DNA from: Spirochaetales bacterium
GTDB taxonomy: Bacteria; Spirochaetota; Spirochaetia; JABMQR01
DNA length: 64,000 nt
Assembly (NCBI GenBank): GCA_018399255.1
Contig: JAGYPA010000008.1
Coordinates: 1-64,000, forward strand
Reading direction: 5' to 3'
Below, one piece after another: positions 27,291 to 36,383 of this stretch. Below the pieces are notes generated by a model. It was not told the DNA's origin. It did no database searches and was given only the letters and a program-made list of their open reading frames with translations. Within the stretch, counting starts at the first letter, position 1, and each line of letters opens with the position of its first letter. Both the position numbers and the translations under genes were made by a program.

Positions 27291-28445
27291 ATGAAAACAG
27301 TTAAGTTTGCCATAATAGGAACCGGATTGATGGGGCGTGAATTTGCCAGTGCTGTAATGCGCTGGCCGCACCTCTCCGGTATGAAAGTTAAACCGGAAAT
27401 TGTATCGATTTGCGGCAGTCCCCTTACTCCTGAGGAAACTGCCTGGTATAAAAGCGGGCTGAGTACGATTAATCAGGTAACGGAAGACTACAAAGAGGTG
27501 CTGGCCAATCCCGAAGTAGAGGCTGTTTACTGTGCAGTTCCCCATTTTCTTCATGAACAGTTTTATGTAGATATTATCAAGGCGGGAAAGCACTTGCTGG
27601 GAGAAAAACCCTTCGGGATCGATCTTGCGGCAAATGAGGCGGTAAACAGGGCAATTGAACGCAATCCTGAAGTCTTTGTACGAAGCTCCTCGGAGTTTCC
27701 CTTTGTTCCGGCCATGCAGCGTATGTGCGATATGATTGAAGCGGGAGAATTCGGGCGCATTATCGAAGTTGAGGCGGGCTTTCTCCACTCGAGCGATCTG
27801 GACACCAACAAGCCGATTAACTGGAAACGGATGATCAAGGCCAACGGTGAGTACGGCTGTATGGGAGATCTGGGAATTCATGTCTGCCATGTTCCCTTCC
27901 GTGCTGGCTGGGTTCCGAGAAATGTCCGAGCGATCCTCAGCAATCTGGTTCCCTATCGACCGGACGGCAAAGGCGGAACGGCGGTCTGCGAAACCTGGGA
28001 CAATGCGGTTCTGCTTTGCGAGGCCGAGGATGCCGAGGGGAATCCCTTTCCCCTGACCCTGAAGACGCAGCGGATAGCTCCTGGCGAAAAAAACACTTGG
28101 TATATAACGGTGAAGGGCATGAAGGGTTCAGCCCGATTTACGACCAAGCAGATAAACACGCTGGAGTATATGCACTATACCGGAGGCGGGCAGGCTTGGG
28201 CTCATGAGGATATGGGCCATGAAACCACGTTTAAATCGGTAACCGGCGGGATATTTGAATTCGGGTTTTCCGATGCAATACTGCAGATGTGGGCAGCGTT
28301 TCTCTATGAGCTGACAGAGGGAAAGCCGCCGAAGACATTTGCCGGCTGCGTTACCCCGGAAGAGGCGCACCTGAGCCATCTGCTTTTTACCGCGGCTCTT
28401 GAATCGCAGAAGAAGAGTTCGGTTGAGACGCTGCCGACAGTGTAG
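27291..28445 (+). CDS. Gfo/Idh/MocA-family dehydrogenase
   Basis: A second sugar-type dehydrogenase, 384 residues, not closely similar to the one at 22.3 kb. It has the Rossmann start FAIIGTGLMGREFASAVMRW, the GEKPFGIDLAAN box and GCMGDLGIHVCHVPFRAGW, with Asp and His placed as in the family active site. AAGGAGG precedes the ATG. It is co-transcribed with the aminotransferase and followed by a terminator. A keto-sugar aminotransferase paired with an Idh-type dehydrogenase is a plausible pathway unit. Confidence 0.9.
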   Translation: MKTVKFAIIGTGLMGREFASAVMRWPHLSGMKVKPEIVSICGSPLTPEETAWYKSGLSTINQVTEDYKEVLANPEVEAVYCAVPHFLHEQFYVDIIKAGKHLLGEKPFGIDLAANEAVNRAIERNPEVFVRSSSEFPFVPAMQRMCDMIEAGEFGRIIEVEAGFLHSSDLDTNKPINWKRMIKANGEYGCMGDLGIHVCHVPFRAGWVPRNVRAILSNLVPYRPDGKGGTAVCETWDNAVLLCEAEDAEGNPFPLTLKTQRIAPGEKNTWYITVKGMKGSARFTTKQINTLEYMHYTGGGQAWAHEDMGHETTFKSVTGGIFEFGFSDAILQMWAAFLYELTEGKPPKTFAGCVTPEEAHLSHLLFTAALESQKKSSVETLPTV

Positions 28446-28466
28446 ATAAAATAGATGAGTAATGTG

Positions 28467-28496
28467 CCCGGGGATTTTTTCCCCGGGTCTCTTTTT
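28467..28496 (+). terminator. Rho-independent terminator after the dehydrogenase gene
   Basis: CCCGGGG / CCCCGGG stem with an ATTTTTT loop followed by TCTCTTTTT. It lies before the real start of the ceramidase-like gene and shows that the upstream in-frame ATG at 28455 is not that gene's start. Confidence 0.85.
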
Positions 28497-28526
28497 CAGG
28501 TCAAAATACCAGTGAGGCGCAGCAGT

Positions 28527-29855
28527 ATGAAGGCAGGAGCCAGTGAAGTAGCAATTACTCCCCAGAACAGTCAGTTTCTCTTTGGATATCCCCATGTCGA
28601 GCGGTACAGTACCGGGGTTCATGATGATCTTTACGCAGCCGCTCTGTACCTGGATGACGGTGAAACCCGGATAGTCTGCATTACCCACGATCTTATTTTT
28701 GTGAACCGGGATCTAGCCCGGGAGATCCGGGAAGCAGTCTCGAAGCAGACCGGGGTGCCGGCAGGGAATATTATGCTTACGGCCACCCATACTCATTCCG
28801 GACCCATTATGACCGACTATGCAAGCAACCTGAACGACCCGATTGTTCCGAAGGCGGATCGGGCTTATTGGGAGTTTGTCAAGGAATGTTCAATCAGGGC
28901 AGCAGTCGAGGCTGTCGGCAAGGCTGAACCGTCGGTACTGGGAATGACCAGGGCGGACAGTACCGGTATCGGCACCAATCGGCGGGATCCGGCGGGGCCT
29001 GCCGACCATGAAGTACCGGTTCTGGTGGTCATGGATGAGTCGCAGCAGCGGTATCTTGCCTGCATGATGGTCGGCTCAATGCATCCGACGGTGCTGCATG
29101 AAGATTCTACCCTGATCAGTGCCGATTTTCCGGGCATGGCCAAGCAGTATCTCAAAAAGCGGGTGATGGGGGATTCGTGCGTGATGCTGTATCACAGCGG
29201 ACCGTGCGGCAATCAGAGCCCCAGGCATGTGGTTTCCGCAACGACATTCAGCGAGGCTGAGCGGCTGGGGGAAATACTGGGAAAGGCGGTGGAAAAATCT
29301 CTCGCAGAGCCATTCTTCCCGGATAATCCAAAACTGAATGCCGTCAGCAGGCTTATTGCGGATCTCCCGCGAAAAACGTTTCCCGATACTGATTCGGCTG
29401 AGAATAATCTCTCCCGGCTGCAGGCAGCCATGAAGCGGATGGTTGCCGAACAAGCCCCGCATCCTCAGGTGCGGACACTGGAGTGTGATATTTTCGGGGC
29501 TGAGGAGACGGTAACGCTGGCTCAGCTTGCCCGGGACGGTCGCCTCGAGGCCTACTATGCCTCCTGTCTGCCTGCCGAAATTCAGGTACTGACAATCGGT
29601 CCCTGGAAGTTCGTGGGGTGGTCGGGAGAAATTTTCGTAGAATATGGTCTCTCTGTAAAGAGGGCTTTTTCTGATACGTTTGTCATATCTCTGGCGAATG
29701 GCGAATTTCAGGGCTATATTGTGACGTCGGAAGCGGCTGAAGAGGGTGGATACGAGGCTTCTAACTCGCTGTTCACCCCGGAGGCCGGTGATATTCTGGT
29801 TCAAGAAACGCTGGAGCTGCTGAAAAAGACTGCTGAACAGGGATTATCAAAATAG
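28527..29855 (+). CDS. Neutral ceramidase-like hydrolase (alkaline non-lysosomal ceramidase domain)
   Basis: A 442-residue protein matching the N-terminal catalytic domain of neutral ceramidases: AGASEVAITP at the start, TGVHDDLYAAALYLDDGE, THDLIFVNRDL, and the zinc-site motif TATHTHSGP. Later come GSMHPTVLHEDSTLISADFPG and YHSGPCGNQSP. True ceramidases are secreted and about 650 residues long. This one has no signal peptide and lacks the C-terminal domain, so it is a short cytoplasmic relative. Such proteins often occur with sugar-catabolic genes, as here, and may cleave an amide in a sugar derivative. The start at 28527 is preferred because a terminator lies just upstream. Confidence 0.8.
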   Translation: MKAGASEVAITPQNSQFLFGYPHVERYSTGVHDDLYAAALYLDDGETRIVCITHDLIFVNRDLAREIREAVSKQTGVPAGNIMLTATHTHSGPIMTDYASNLNDPIVPKADRAYWEFVKECSIRAAVEAVGKAEPSVLGMTRADSTGIGTNRRDPAGPADHEVPVLVVMDESQQRYLACMMVGSMHPTVLHEDSTLISADFPGMAKQYLKKRVMGDSCVMLYHSGPCGNQSPRHVVSATTFSEAERLGEILGKAVEKSLAEPFFPDNPKLNAVSRLIADLPRKTFPDTDSAENNLSRLQAAMKRMVAEQAPHPQVRTLECDIFGAEETVTLAQLARDGRLEAYYASCLPAEIQVLTIGPWKFVGWSGEIFVEYGLSVKRAFSDTFVISLANGEFQGYIVTSEAAEEGGYEASNSLFTPEAGDILVQETLELLKKTAEQGLSK

Positions 29856-29916
29856 GTTCTGAATTTCCCCCGCCTGCTTCGGGGACAAGGACAAGGATGA
29901 GGATGAGGAGATTGCT

Positions 29917-31321
29917 GTGAACTATGTACTTGGATATGATCTGGGAACCAGCTACTTCAAGGCCGCGGTTGTTGATGAAACCGGTCGGGTTTGCGGCATA
30001 GGGCGGGGCAGAACACCCAAGCAGACTGACGGTTCTCTGGTAACTATTACACCGCAGAATTTCTGGAACGGACTGCGTACCTGCACGGCTGAAGCTCTCG
30101 GCAAAGCAGGAATTACCGCCCGGGAAATTTCCGGGATTTCCTATGCGTCCCAAGCCAATACCTTTCTGCTGCTCGATAAAGAGAATAACCCGATTACCGA
30201 TTTCTATGTCTGGTCTACAGTATTTTCCACGGTGAATGATCCTCAGCTGACAGCCTTTTGGAGCACGCCTGAATTCAGGAAAAGATCGGGCATGAGCTTC
30301 ACCGGGGCGGGCAATCAGCTGGCAAAACTGCTCTGGATTCGCAGCAATATGCCGGATGTCTGGGAACGGGCAGTTCGGGTAATGACCGTTTCCGATTATC
30401 TGATCTACGGACTGACCGGGGAGTTTGCTTCAGATCCCAGTACTGCTTCCCTGATCGGCTATCTCGATATCCATCGACTGGAATGGATGAAGGACTTGCT
30501 GGAACAGCTGGGACTGGATTTGGGAATGTTTGCGAAGGTTGTTCCCATGGGTTCGTATGTCGGGAAGACCTTGAAGCGGCCGGCCCGGCAGCGGGGCTGG
30601 TTTCCGGTATTCCGCTTTTTTCGGGTGCTTTGGATCATATTGCTGCCGGCTACGGAGCCGGACTGGGCAGTCTCTCCGATATGAGTGAATCGACTGACGG
30701 TTCTTGCCTGTCTTACGCTGCGCAAGGAAGCGGCACCCGCAGCCCGACAGCAGTCGGACCCGCCCTGCAGCCCGGTGAATATACACGGCTGGCGTTTTCC
30801 AGTCCGGGGCTGAGGTTATCGAAGAACTTCACGAAGCCTCGGTTTTCATCTCTGACAATCGATGAGATGCTCTCTGCTCTGGTACAGAAGAGTGCCCGCT
30901 CGGGGCAAACGGGTTGATCTATGATGACCAGCTTGCAGATAAGCCATTTTTCTCCCGTTTTGTGCTGGACAATACCGCTGAACCTGCCGATGCCGACCTA
31001 TGTCCGGGCGGTCGTTGAGGCGGTGGTGTATCGGCTGCTCGATGGCTGATGCCAGTGCCGGATCGAGGCTGTAAACCGATTTCGGCTACCGGCGGAGCAA
31101 ACCGCAGTATCGATCTTCTGCAGCTGATGTCCGATTTTCGGGGCCGAGTTGTTTTTTGTGAGCAGAATGAACTGGGCGCCTTTGAGCAGTGCCCTGTTTG
31201 CAGCCCTGGGGTGCGGCTAATTCGGATCGGTGACAGAGGCTCAGAACAGCTGGGTAAAGGTGCAGATTGTACAGTTCCGATCCGGACAGGCACCAGGTCT
31301 ACAGGAGCTACAGGGCGTTAA
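29917..31321 (+). pseudogene. FGGY-family carbohydrate kinase pseudogene
   Basis: The first 220 residues are an intact xylulokinase-like N-terminal domain: YVLGYDLGTSYFKAAVVDE, ISGISYASQANTFLLLD, VMTVSDYLIYGLTGEFASDP. The frame breaks near 30590. GIPLFSGALDHIAAGYGAGL follows in another frame, then fragments such as GLIYDDQLADKPFFSRF, and near 31080 SATGGANRSIDLLQLMSDF, the expected C-terminal ATP-binding region, in yet another. Several indels are needed, and the nucleotide-binding half cannot be made. It probably phosphorylated a pentulose or polyol-derived ketose for the surrounding catabolic genes. Confidence 0.85.
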
Positions 31322-31374
31322 TTTCAAAATTCAGGAATAACGTAAATACCTGTCTTCTTTTCGCAGCTTCAGTG

Positions 31375-31402
31375 TTGACAAAAAGTAAACAAATTCTATA
31401 CT
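31375..31402 (+). promoter_or_regulatory. Candidate promoter of the MFS pseudogene
   Basis: TTGACA (31375-31380) and TATACT (31397-31402), spacing 16 bp, in an AT-rich stretch about 60 bases before the first in-frame ATG. Confidence 0.5.
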
Positions 31403-31460
31403 GAAAACAGCAGGAATAAATAGTTCTGCATATTACCAATCACGCCGGGAAGGATTGCTG

Positions 31461-32721
31461 TATGTATGTAAATTCTCTTACGTACCGTGAAAAAAAGCGA
31501 TATATGAACTTACGCAATCATCTTCTCATGCTTTCAATTGTGATACAGATTTTCACTAAAAGAGAGCACGCTTTATAGTATATGCATCCAGTATTGGTGC
31601 CGGAAAATTTCCTTGCAACAACATCCGTAATTCCCTTTGATGACGTTAGTCTCTTTAGTTCCTTTTGCGTATATCATGGAGAAAAAGGGCTTCGAAGAAT
31701 GTTCTGATACCTTCCTACTTTTTTAGGCGATAGAAATGCTGGATAGCGGCAGCGGCTGGCTTGTTTCCCGCTCTGAGCATATTCCTTTTTACATTCGGGA
31801 TTGTAGTTTATGCGGTATCAATCGGTGCTCATTCGGCAGGGATGGTTCCCGCTGCAGCGTTTTATCATACCGGAGAATGAACGAGGTTCGTATTTTGGGC
31901 GTCTTCGGTACAGCTGGCAAATAGTAGTATCTCTGTTTCTGCTGCTGGCAGCTTTGAGCGTTCAGGAGAATGCCGAAACGGGGAAGCTTCAGATTATTAT
32001 TCTTTTTGGTGCACTGCTTGTTATCGGCAGTGATTTTTTTGTAGTAAAGATTCCCGGAAAGGCTTCGAAGAGAAGGGTCCCACCTTGAGGGTTATGTTGC
32101 TTCAGCAGTATCAAATAGATTACTGTCTGCCTTTAGTGTATATTCCAGCTTATGACAAGTTTTTTTGTCGCCTCTGCAGTTCCGCTGGGTTTTGCTTTTC
32201 TTACTTTTGAGCTGCGTGCGGCAGATAATAGCCTTACCTTTCTTTCTGTATTTGCAAATCTTGCAACAATTCTTGGATTTATCACAGCAAGTCGTATTAC
32301 TGATAAGTATGATAATAGTAAACTTATTTTTCTGGTTGAGTGTGTTTTTGGCATAATCTATATCCTGTTCATTTTTATGAGAACGGAAACTGCCTATAGT
32401 ATGTATATGGTAATGCTCCTGATCCTTGCTGCGACAGCTGCTTTCTCGGTTTTCAGCGTGCTTGCCACAAAAAGAATGATGTTCCTGGTAAAAGAGAATA
32501 ATATCAATATTTCATCTGCCCTTTGTTTTGGTTTGTACAGCGGCGGCATTGGGCTTTCCCGTCTTCTCAGCAGTCTTGGAATCGAGTACCTTCCTGCTTC
32601 TACTGACGTTATGAATTTTCATCTTTCAGCGTATCACATGCTGTTTCTTTTTTTTGGAGCCGGTATCGCTTTCATGCTGGTCATGGCAAGAAAGATCGGT
32701 AAGCATGTATGGTCTGACTGA
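31461..32721 (+). pseudogene. Major-facilitator transporter pseudogene
   Basis: Remnants of a membrane transporter in three frames. An N-terminal MYVNSLTYREKKRYMNLRNH starts at 31461. A middle piece (FIIPENERGSYFGRLRYSWQ, then hydrophobic IVVSLFLLLAALSV) lies at about 31860-32080. The C-terminal half at 32152-32721 has five hydrophobic segments (LANLATILGFITASRITDKY, IIYILFIFMRTE, MLLILAATAAFSVFSVLA, and others) and remains open. The region from 31560 to 31740 has stop codons in all frames and seems to have lost sequence. The RGSYFGRLRYSWQ box is like those of MFS sugar or drug carriers. It may have imported the substrate of the adjacent kinase. Confidence 0.65.
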
Positions 32722-32775
32722 CAAGCCTCATGCTGCTTTATAATCCAGACATAATCCAGACATACACAAAACGAA

Positions 32776-33411
32776 TCAGCCATTAACATCCGTATATTCA
32801 AAATCGGCAGAGATATGAAGATTTTGATAGGCTTCAGGTTTGCGGCTTTCTGTAAGCTGCTTCAGTTCTGAAAAATAGTTTCGTCCATGTGCGTCTATGT
32901 CCACAAAGAAGGGGCCAAACTGTTCAACCTCAATAAGCCAGGTTGCTTCAGTTTTTCCAAGCTCATCGAGAAAAAACACATCAATAACCTTATGGACTTG
33001 ATTTGAGAGCATATTTCCGCAAATACCGATTTTTGACAGATGCACTCCGGAGACCTCTTTCAGTGCAGCAGCTGTATCCGGACCCATAGTAGTTTTCCCG
33101 ATGAGAGTCCGAATTCCAAGCTTCCTGATAACTTGTCCAGAGTATTTTTCGAATCGTATCGAAGAGGTGGGTTCAATAGATACGGTCTCCCACCCTTGTG
33201 CTGTTTTACGCATAACTGGTCCGGTATGAAAAAAGCAGTTCACCGTTGAAAAATCAAGAGGGGGGACTATGTCTTCATTGACAGCTCGGATATGGAACCG
33301 GCTTCTCCCGGTAAACATTAAACCGGATACCGTTACAAGATCACCAAGTTTTAGACTTCCAGCCTGTTCCGGTGAAAGAGGGAGCTGCAGATCTATAATA
33401 GTGTTATTCAT
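32776..33411 (-). CDS. Class I fumarate hydratase / tartrate dehydratase, beta subunit
   Basis: Small subunit of an oxygen-sensitive [4Fe-4S] hydro-lyase that interconverts fumarate and malate (or dehydrates tartrate). Family motifs in 211 residues: LPLSPEQAGSLKLGDLVTVSG, HTGPVMRK, EPTSSIRFEKYSGQVIRKLG, LIGKTTMGPDTAAALKEVSG and WLIEVEQFGPFFVDIDAHG. It overlaps the alpha-subunit gene upstream by eight bases, as is usual for two-gene versions in anaerobes. The gene order alpha then beta matches TtdAB and two-subunit fumarases; sequence alone does not decide between fumarate and tartrate. Confidence 0.92.
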   Translation of the reverse strand: MNNTIIDLQLPLSPEQAGSLKLGDLVTVSGLMFTGRSRFHIRAVNEDIVPPLDFSTVNCFFHTGPVMRKTAQGWETVSIEPTSSIRFEKYSGQVIRKLGIRTLIGKTTMGPDTAAALKEVSGVHLSKIGICGNMLSNQVHKVIDVFFLDELGKTEATWLIEVEQFGPFFVDIDAHGRNYFSELKQLTESRKPEAYQNLHISADFEYTDVNG

Positions 33412-34318
33412 AGAAATCTCCTGAGTAGGTGACTTTCAGATCATCCCGCACTGTCGCTTTCCAGCGACGTCCTATGCAGCATTGTGCATTAACTGCTACA
33501 GGAAGCGCTGCCGTATGGGTTACCTCTTTCTCAATATGAACTCCCATAACTGCATAGGTTCCTTTCGCTCCCATCGGCCCGATATCAGCATCCAGAAATG
33601 CTTTTTCCAGAAGCATTTCCATATCAGCTGTATCCTTATCGGTATTCCGGGAACCAATCGGGCGCAGGACAGCAGCTTTCTTGGCCATGTGCATACAGAT
33701 ATCTGCTGTGCCTCCGATTCCTACACCTACTATGGCAGGAGGACACACTTTTCCGGCATAACAGCTTTCAATAACAGAGTCATAGATAAACTTGAGAATT
33801 CCTTCGCGTCCGTCGGCAGGATACATCATTCTGTAGAAGGTTCCGAAAATCTCTGACCCGCCTCCCTTTGGTGCAGCAATAATTTCCAGAGAGCCGGTAT
33901 GCATATCGGTGTCAATGAAAGAGAGGTCGATAGCCGGTATTGCTTTTCCAAGGTTGTTTCCGGGGTTTTTGCGTGAAATCGGATCCACCATGGTAGGACG
34001 AAGGAAATTTTCTTCTGTGGCACGAATTACGGCAGAACGGGCAGCTTTCCAAAGAGAGGAGAAGCCGCCTTCGATTTCTGTGTGCTGATCAGCGGTAATG
34101 AAATAGAGGGGAAAACCTGTATCTGCGCATATAAGTCCCTTGCCTTTGCCGGCCATATCTGCATTTCGGAGGGTGGCGGCAAGATGTTCATGAGCAAGGG
34201 GCTCATGCTCCTTCTCCAGAGCTTTCTGCAGAAATAATGTAACATCTGACGGCATGTATACGGCTGCCCGCCGCATAGATTCATACATAACCTCTTCGAG
34301 CAGTGATACTGGTATCAT
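33404..34318 (-). CDS. Class I fumarate hydratase / tartrate dehydratase, alpha subunit
   Basis: Iron-sulfur subunit of the two-subunit fumarase. It has 304 residues from the ATG at 34318, which follows GAGGAG. An upstream start at 34381 lies in the repeat region and is unlikely. The three cluster-ligand cysteines are expected in GLICADTGFP, in ADICMHMAKKAAV (or the nearby VCPPAIVGVGIGG) and in VNAQCCIGRRWKA. The characteristic DMHTGSLEIIAAPKGGGSEIFG is present. The enzyme type implies an anaerobic or microaerobic cell, as the cluster is oxygen-labile. Confidence 0.93.
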   Translation of the reverse strand: MIPVSLLEEVMYESMRRAAVYMPSDVTLFLQKALEKEHEPLAHEHLAATLRNADMAGKGKGLICADTGFPLYFITADQHTEIEGGFSSLWKAARSAVIRATEENFLRPTMVDPISRKNPGNNLGKAIPAIDLSFIDTDMHTGSLEIIAAPKGGGSEIFGTFYRMMYPADGREGILKFIYDSVIESCYAGKVCPPAIVGVGIGGTADICMHMAKKAAVLRPIGSRNTDKDTADMEMLLEKAFLDADIGPMGAKGTYAVMGVHIEKEVTHTAALPVAVNAQCCIGRRWKATVRDDLKVTYSGDFYE

Positions 34319-34367
34319 TATAATTGACTCCTCTGTCTGTTCAGTCCGGTTTGATAGAAACCTCAGG

Positions 34368-34512
34368 TGTGGCTCTTGCAAAAAGCAAGAGCGACGTTTT
34401 TGTTAGAAGTTTGCATTTCAAATAATTAATTATTATATAATTAATTATTTGAATATGTAGGCAAACTTCAAAAGCCAATTTCAAAAATGCGAAGCATTTT
34501 GAAATTGGCTCA
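34368..34512. repeat. Composite repeat: hairpin copy 2, AT palindrome and dispersed palindrome copy 2
   Basis: Three structures stand in a row. First is the GCTCTTGC-AAAAA-GCAAGAGC hairpin (34372-34392) with GACGTTTT and GTTAGA, matching 3818-3858. Second is a long AT palindrome centred near 34435 (TCAAATAATTAATTAT and its inverse), nested inside GAAGTTTGC / GCAAACTTC arms (34406-34469). Third is AAGCCAATTTCAAAAATGC / GCATTTTGAAATTGGCT (34471-34510). The whole lies between the fumarase start and the stop of ccdA; in RNA it would form three stacked hairpins. Confidence 0.85.
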
Positions 34513-34519
34513 ATTGCCT

Positions 34520-35536
34520 CTACAGCCCCTGGAAGGTAAGCCAGGCTGCCAGAAACCGTCCGACATCAAAGACTCCAGTAAAGGCGAGAAGAGAACCGAC
34601 CAGGAGAAGGACAGCAAAGATACTTCTCACCAACGGCGGCCGCTTTTTATCCGCAGCAGATTCGACTTCAGGGGCTTTTTCGCTGCCCGCCTCAGCCTCG
34701 ACGGCAGTGTTTTGTTCTTTGCCTCGGGAAAAATTCCGGTAGGCAGAGCGGAACAGCAGCAGAGAGGGAATGAGGAAAATCAGCCCGGCAATAAATGCCG
34801 TTACTGCTGGATGAGCTTCGGCTGTGGATTCTACCCAGTAAGCAGCCTGAAAGAGATACATATTGATTTTATTGAGCTGGCCGGTAAATATCAGAATGCC
34901 GATGAGGACGAGAAAAATGCCGCTTCCCACCTTAATTGCATGAAGATGCCTGCTGACTTTTGAAAACATCCGCTGAAAGCTGGCAATGAATATACCGGCA
35001 ATGATAAAGGGCAGACCCAAGCCGAAAGAATAGATGAGCAGCAGCAGTGCTCCCTGCCCGACCGCTCCGGAACCGCTGGCAAGAAAAAGGATTGAAGCAA
35101 GTATAGGCCCTATGCAGGGCGTCCAGCCTGCTCCGAAGGCCATGCCAAGCAGTAGTGAACCAAAGATGCCGTTCGGACGCCTGGAAAAATGAAAACGCTT
35201 TTCCAGATTCAGCAGCTTCCAGAAATCGAATATGAAGTTCAGTCCAAGTACCATTACCACAATTCCGGCGGTAATATTTATGTAGCGGTTGATACCGCTC
35301 AGAGCTATACCTACACCGCTGAAAAAAACGCCGAGCAGGGTGAATACAGCGGTGAATCCCAGCACAAAAAGCAGCGAGTTGACAAGGAGAAGAGCCCTGC
35401 CCCGCCGGCTCTCCTCAAGTTCTGAGAGACTTATTCCTCCGATATAGGTGAGATAAGAGGGGATCACCGGGAAAACACAAGGAGAGAGGAAGGAGACGAG
35501 CCCCGCTGCAAAAGCTATGAAAATTGATACATCCAT
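34520..35536 (-). CDS. ccdA: CcdA-type cytochrome c biogenesis / thiol-disulfide transmembrane protein
   Basis: Passes electrons from cytoplasmic thioredoxin across the membrane to periplasmic thiol proteins. It has 338 residues with about six to eight membrane helices. The first active cysteine is in FLSPCVFPVIPSYL and the second in GWTPCIGPILASIL. The length exceeds that of simple CcdA (about 240) because of a C-terminal acidic linker and an extra helix. It lies 115 bases downstream of a TlpA-like gene on the same strand, its obvious redox partner. No cytochrome c maturation genes are visible nearby. Confidence 0.92.
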   Translation of the reverse strand: MDVSIFIAFAAGLVSFLSPCVFPVIPSYLTYIGGISLSELEESRRGRALLLVNSLLFVLGFTAVFTLLGVFFSGVGIALSGINRYINITAGIVVMVLGLNFIFDFWKLLNLEKRFHFSRRPNGIFGSLLLGMAFGAGWTPCIGPILASILFLASGSGAVGQGALLLLIYSFGLGLPFIIAGIFIASFQRMFSKVSRHLHAIKVGSGIFLVLIGILIFTGQLNKINMYLFQAAYWVESTAEAHPAVTAFIAGLIFLIPSLLLFRSAYRNFSRGKEQNTAVEAEAGSEKAPEVESAADKKRPPLVRSIFAVLLLVGSLLAFTGVFDVGRFLAAWLTFQGL

Positions 35537-35590
35537 TTCTAACCGCCCGTTCTGGTGAGTTTTTTACTGCTTCCTGCCGGCAGGAAGTTT

Positions 35591-35651
35591 CCGAGAGCGC
35601 CGAGAGCGCCGAGAGCGCCAAGAGCGCCAAGAGCTCCAAGATCTCCGAGAG
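35591..35651. repeat. 9-bp tandem repeat (7 copies) between tlpA and ccdA
   Basis: Seven copies of CCGAGAGCG with drift at the right end (CCAAGAGCT, CCGAGAGCT), ending one base before the stop codon of the TlpA-like gene. Confidence 0.92.
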
Positions 35652-36194
35652 CTAATACTCGAGCACCTTCTCAAACAGGTCGGTAATTTCCGGGGTATCC
35701 CATTCACGGGCCCCTACAAACATACTGAGAATATTACCGTTCCGGCCTATGATATAGCTGGTAGGAATACTGCGGGCACCATAGATCGATCCGACAGAAC
35801 TTCTTTCGTCGAGAAGAACGGGAAAGGTCATCTCGTATTCATCAACAAATTTTGCTACCGTGCTCTTCCTTTCGGCAAGATTTACGGCTACGATCTCGAG
35901 CCCATCATCTTTATATGCATCATAGAGCTCCTGCATCGAGGGTATCTCGTACTTGCAGGGGCCGCACCAGGTTGCCCAGAAATTAAGAAACACTACCTTG
36001 CCGCGATAATCTTCCAACTCCACATTCTCGTCGGAGAGGTTCTTCAATGTGAAGTTGATCGAGGGAAGCGTTTCTCTCGCGATGGAAAAACCGAGGTTCA
36101 GGAAATCCTGGTTGATTGATTCCAACGTCACGGCTGAGACCGATACGATGGTCAGAACAAGCAGAAAAACGATAAGAAAGCTGATTTTTTTCAT
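35652..36194 (-). CDS. TlpA/ResA-like thiol-disulfide oxidoreductase
   Basis: Exported thioredoxin-like protein, 180 residues. It has an N-terminal hydrophobic signal or anchor (MKKISFLIVFLLVLTIVSVS), then a redoxin domain with FLNFWATWCGPCKYEIPSM, active site WCGPC, and the cis-proline region ARSIPTSYIIG. It probably keeps periplasmic thiols reduced, receiving electrons from the CcdA protein encoded next. The insert before the catalytic loop (LKNLSDENVELEDYRGKVV) is typical of TlpA/ResA. Confidence 0.92.
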   Translation of the reverse strand: MKKISFLIVFLLVLTIVSVSAVTLESINQDFLNLGFSIARETLPSINFTLKNLSDENVELEDYRGKVVFLNFWATWCGPCKYEIPSMQELYDAYKDDGLEIVAVNLAERKSTVAKFVDEYEMTFPVLLDERSSVGSIYGARSIPTSYIIGRNGNILSMFVGAREWDTPEITDLFEKVLEY

Positions 36195-36383
36195 GTTTTT
36201 TACCTTACCTTTTGTGTAAGATAATTTATAAAAAGAACGAAGTCAAGAAAAAATATGCCTTTTATGTAAGTCGGGCTGCTGTCTCTTTGCAATCTTGTGG
36301 TATACTATGCAGCGAAGCCCGATTGTCAGCCAGCACGCTGTCTTAAAAGATGGTGTGCTGTTGGAAATCCAGGAGGTTATCAG

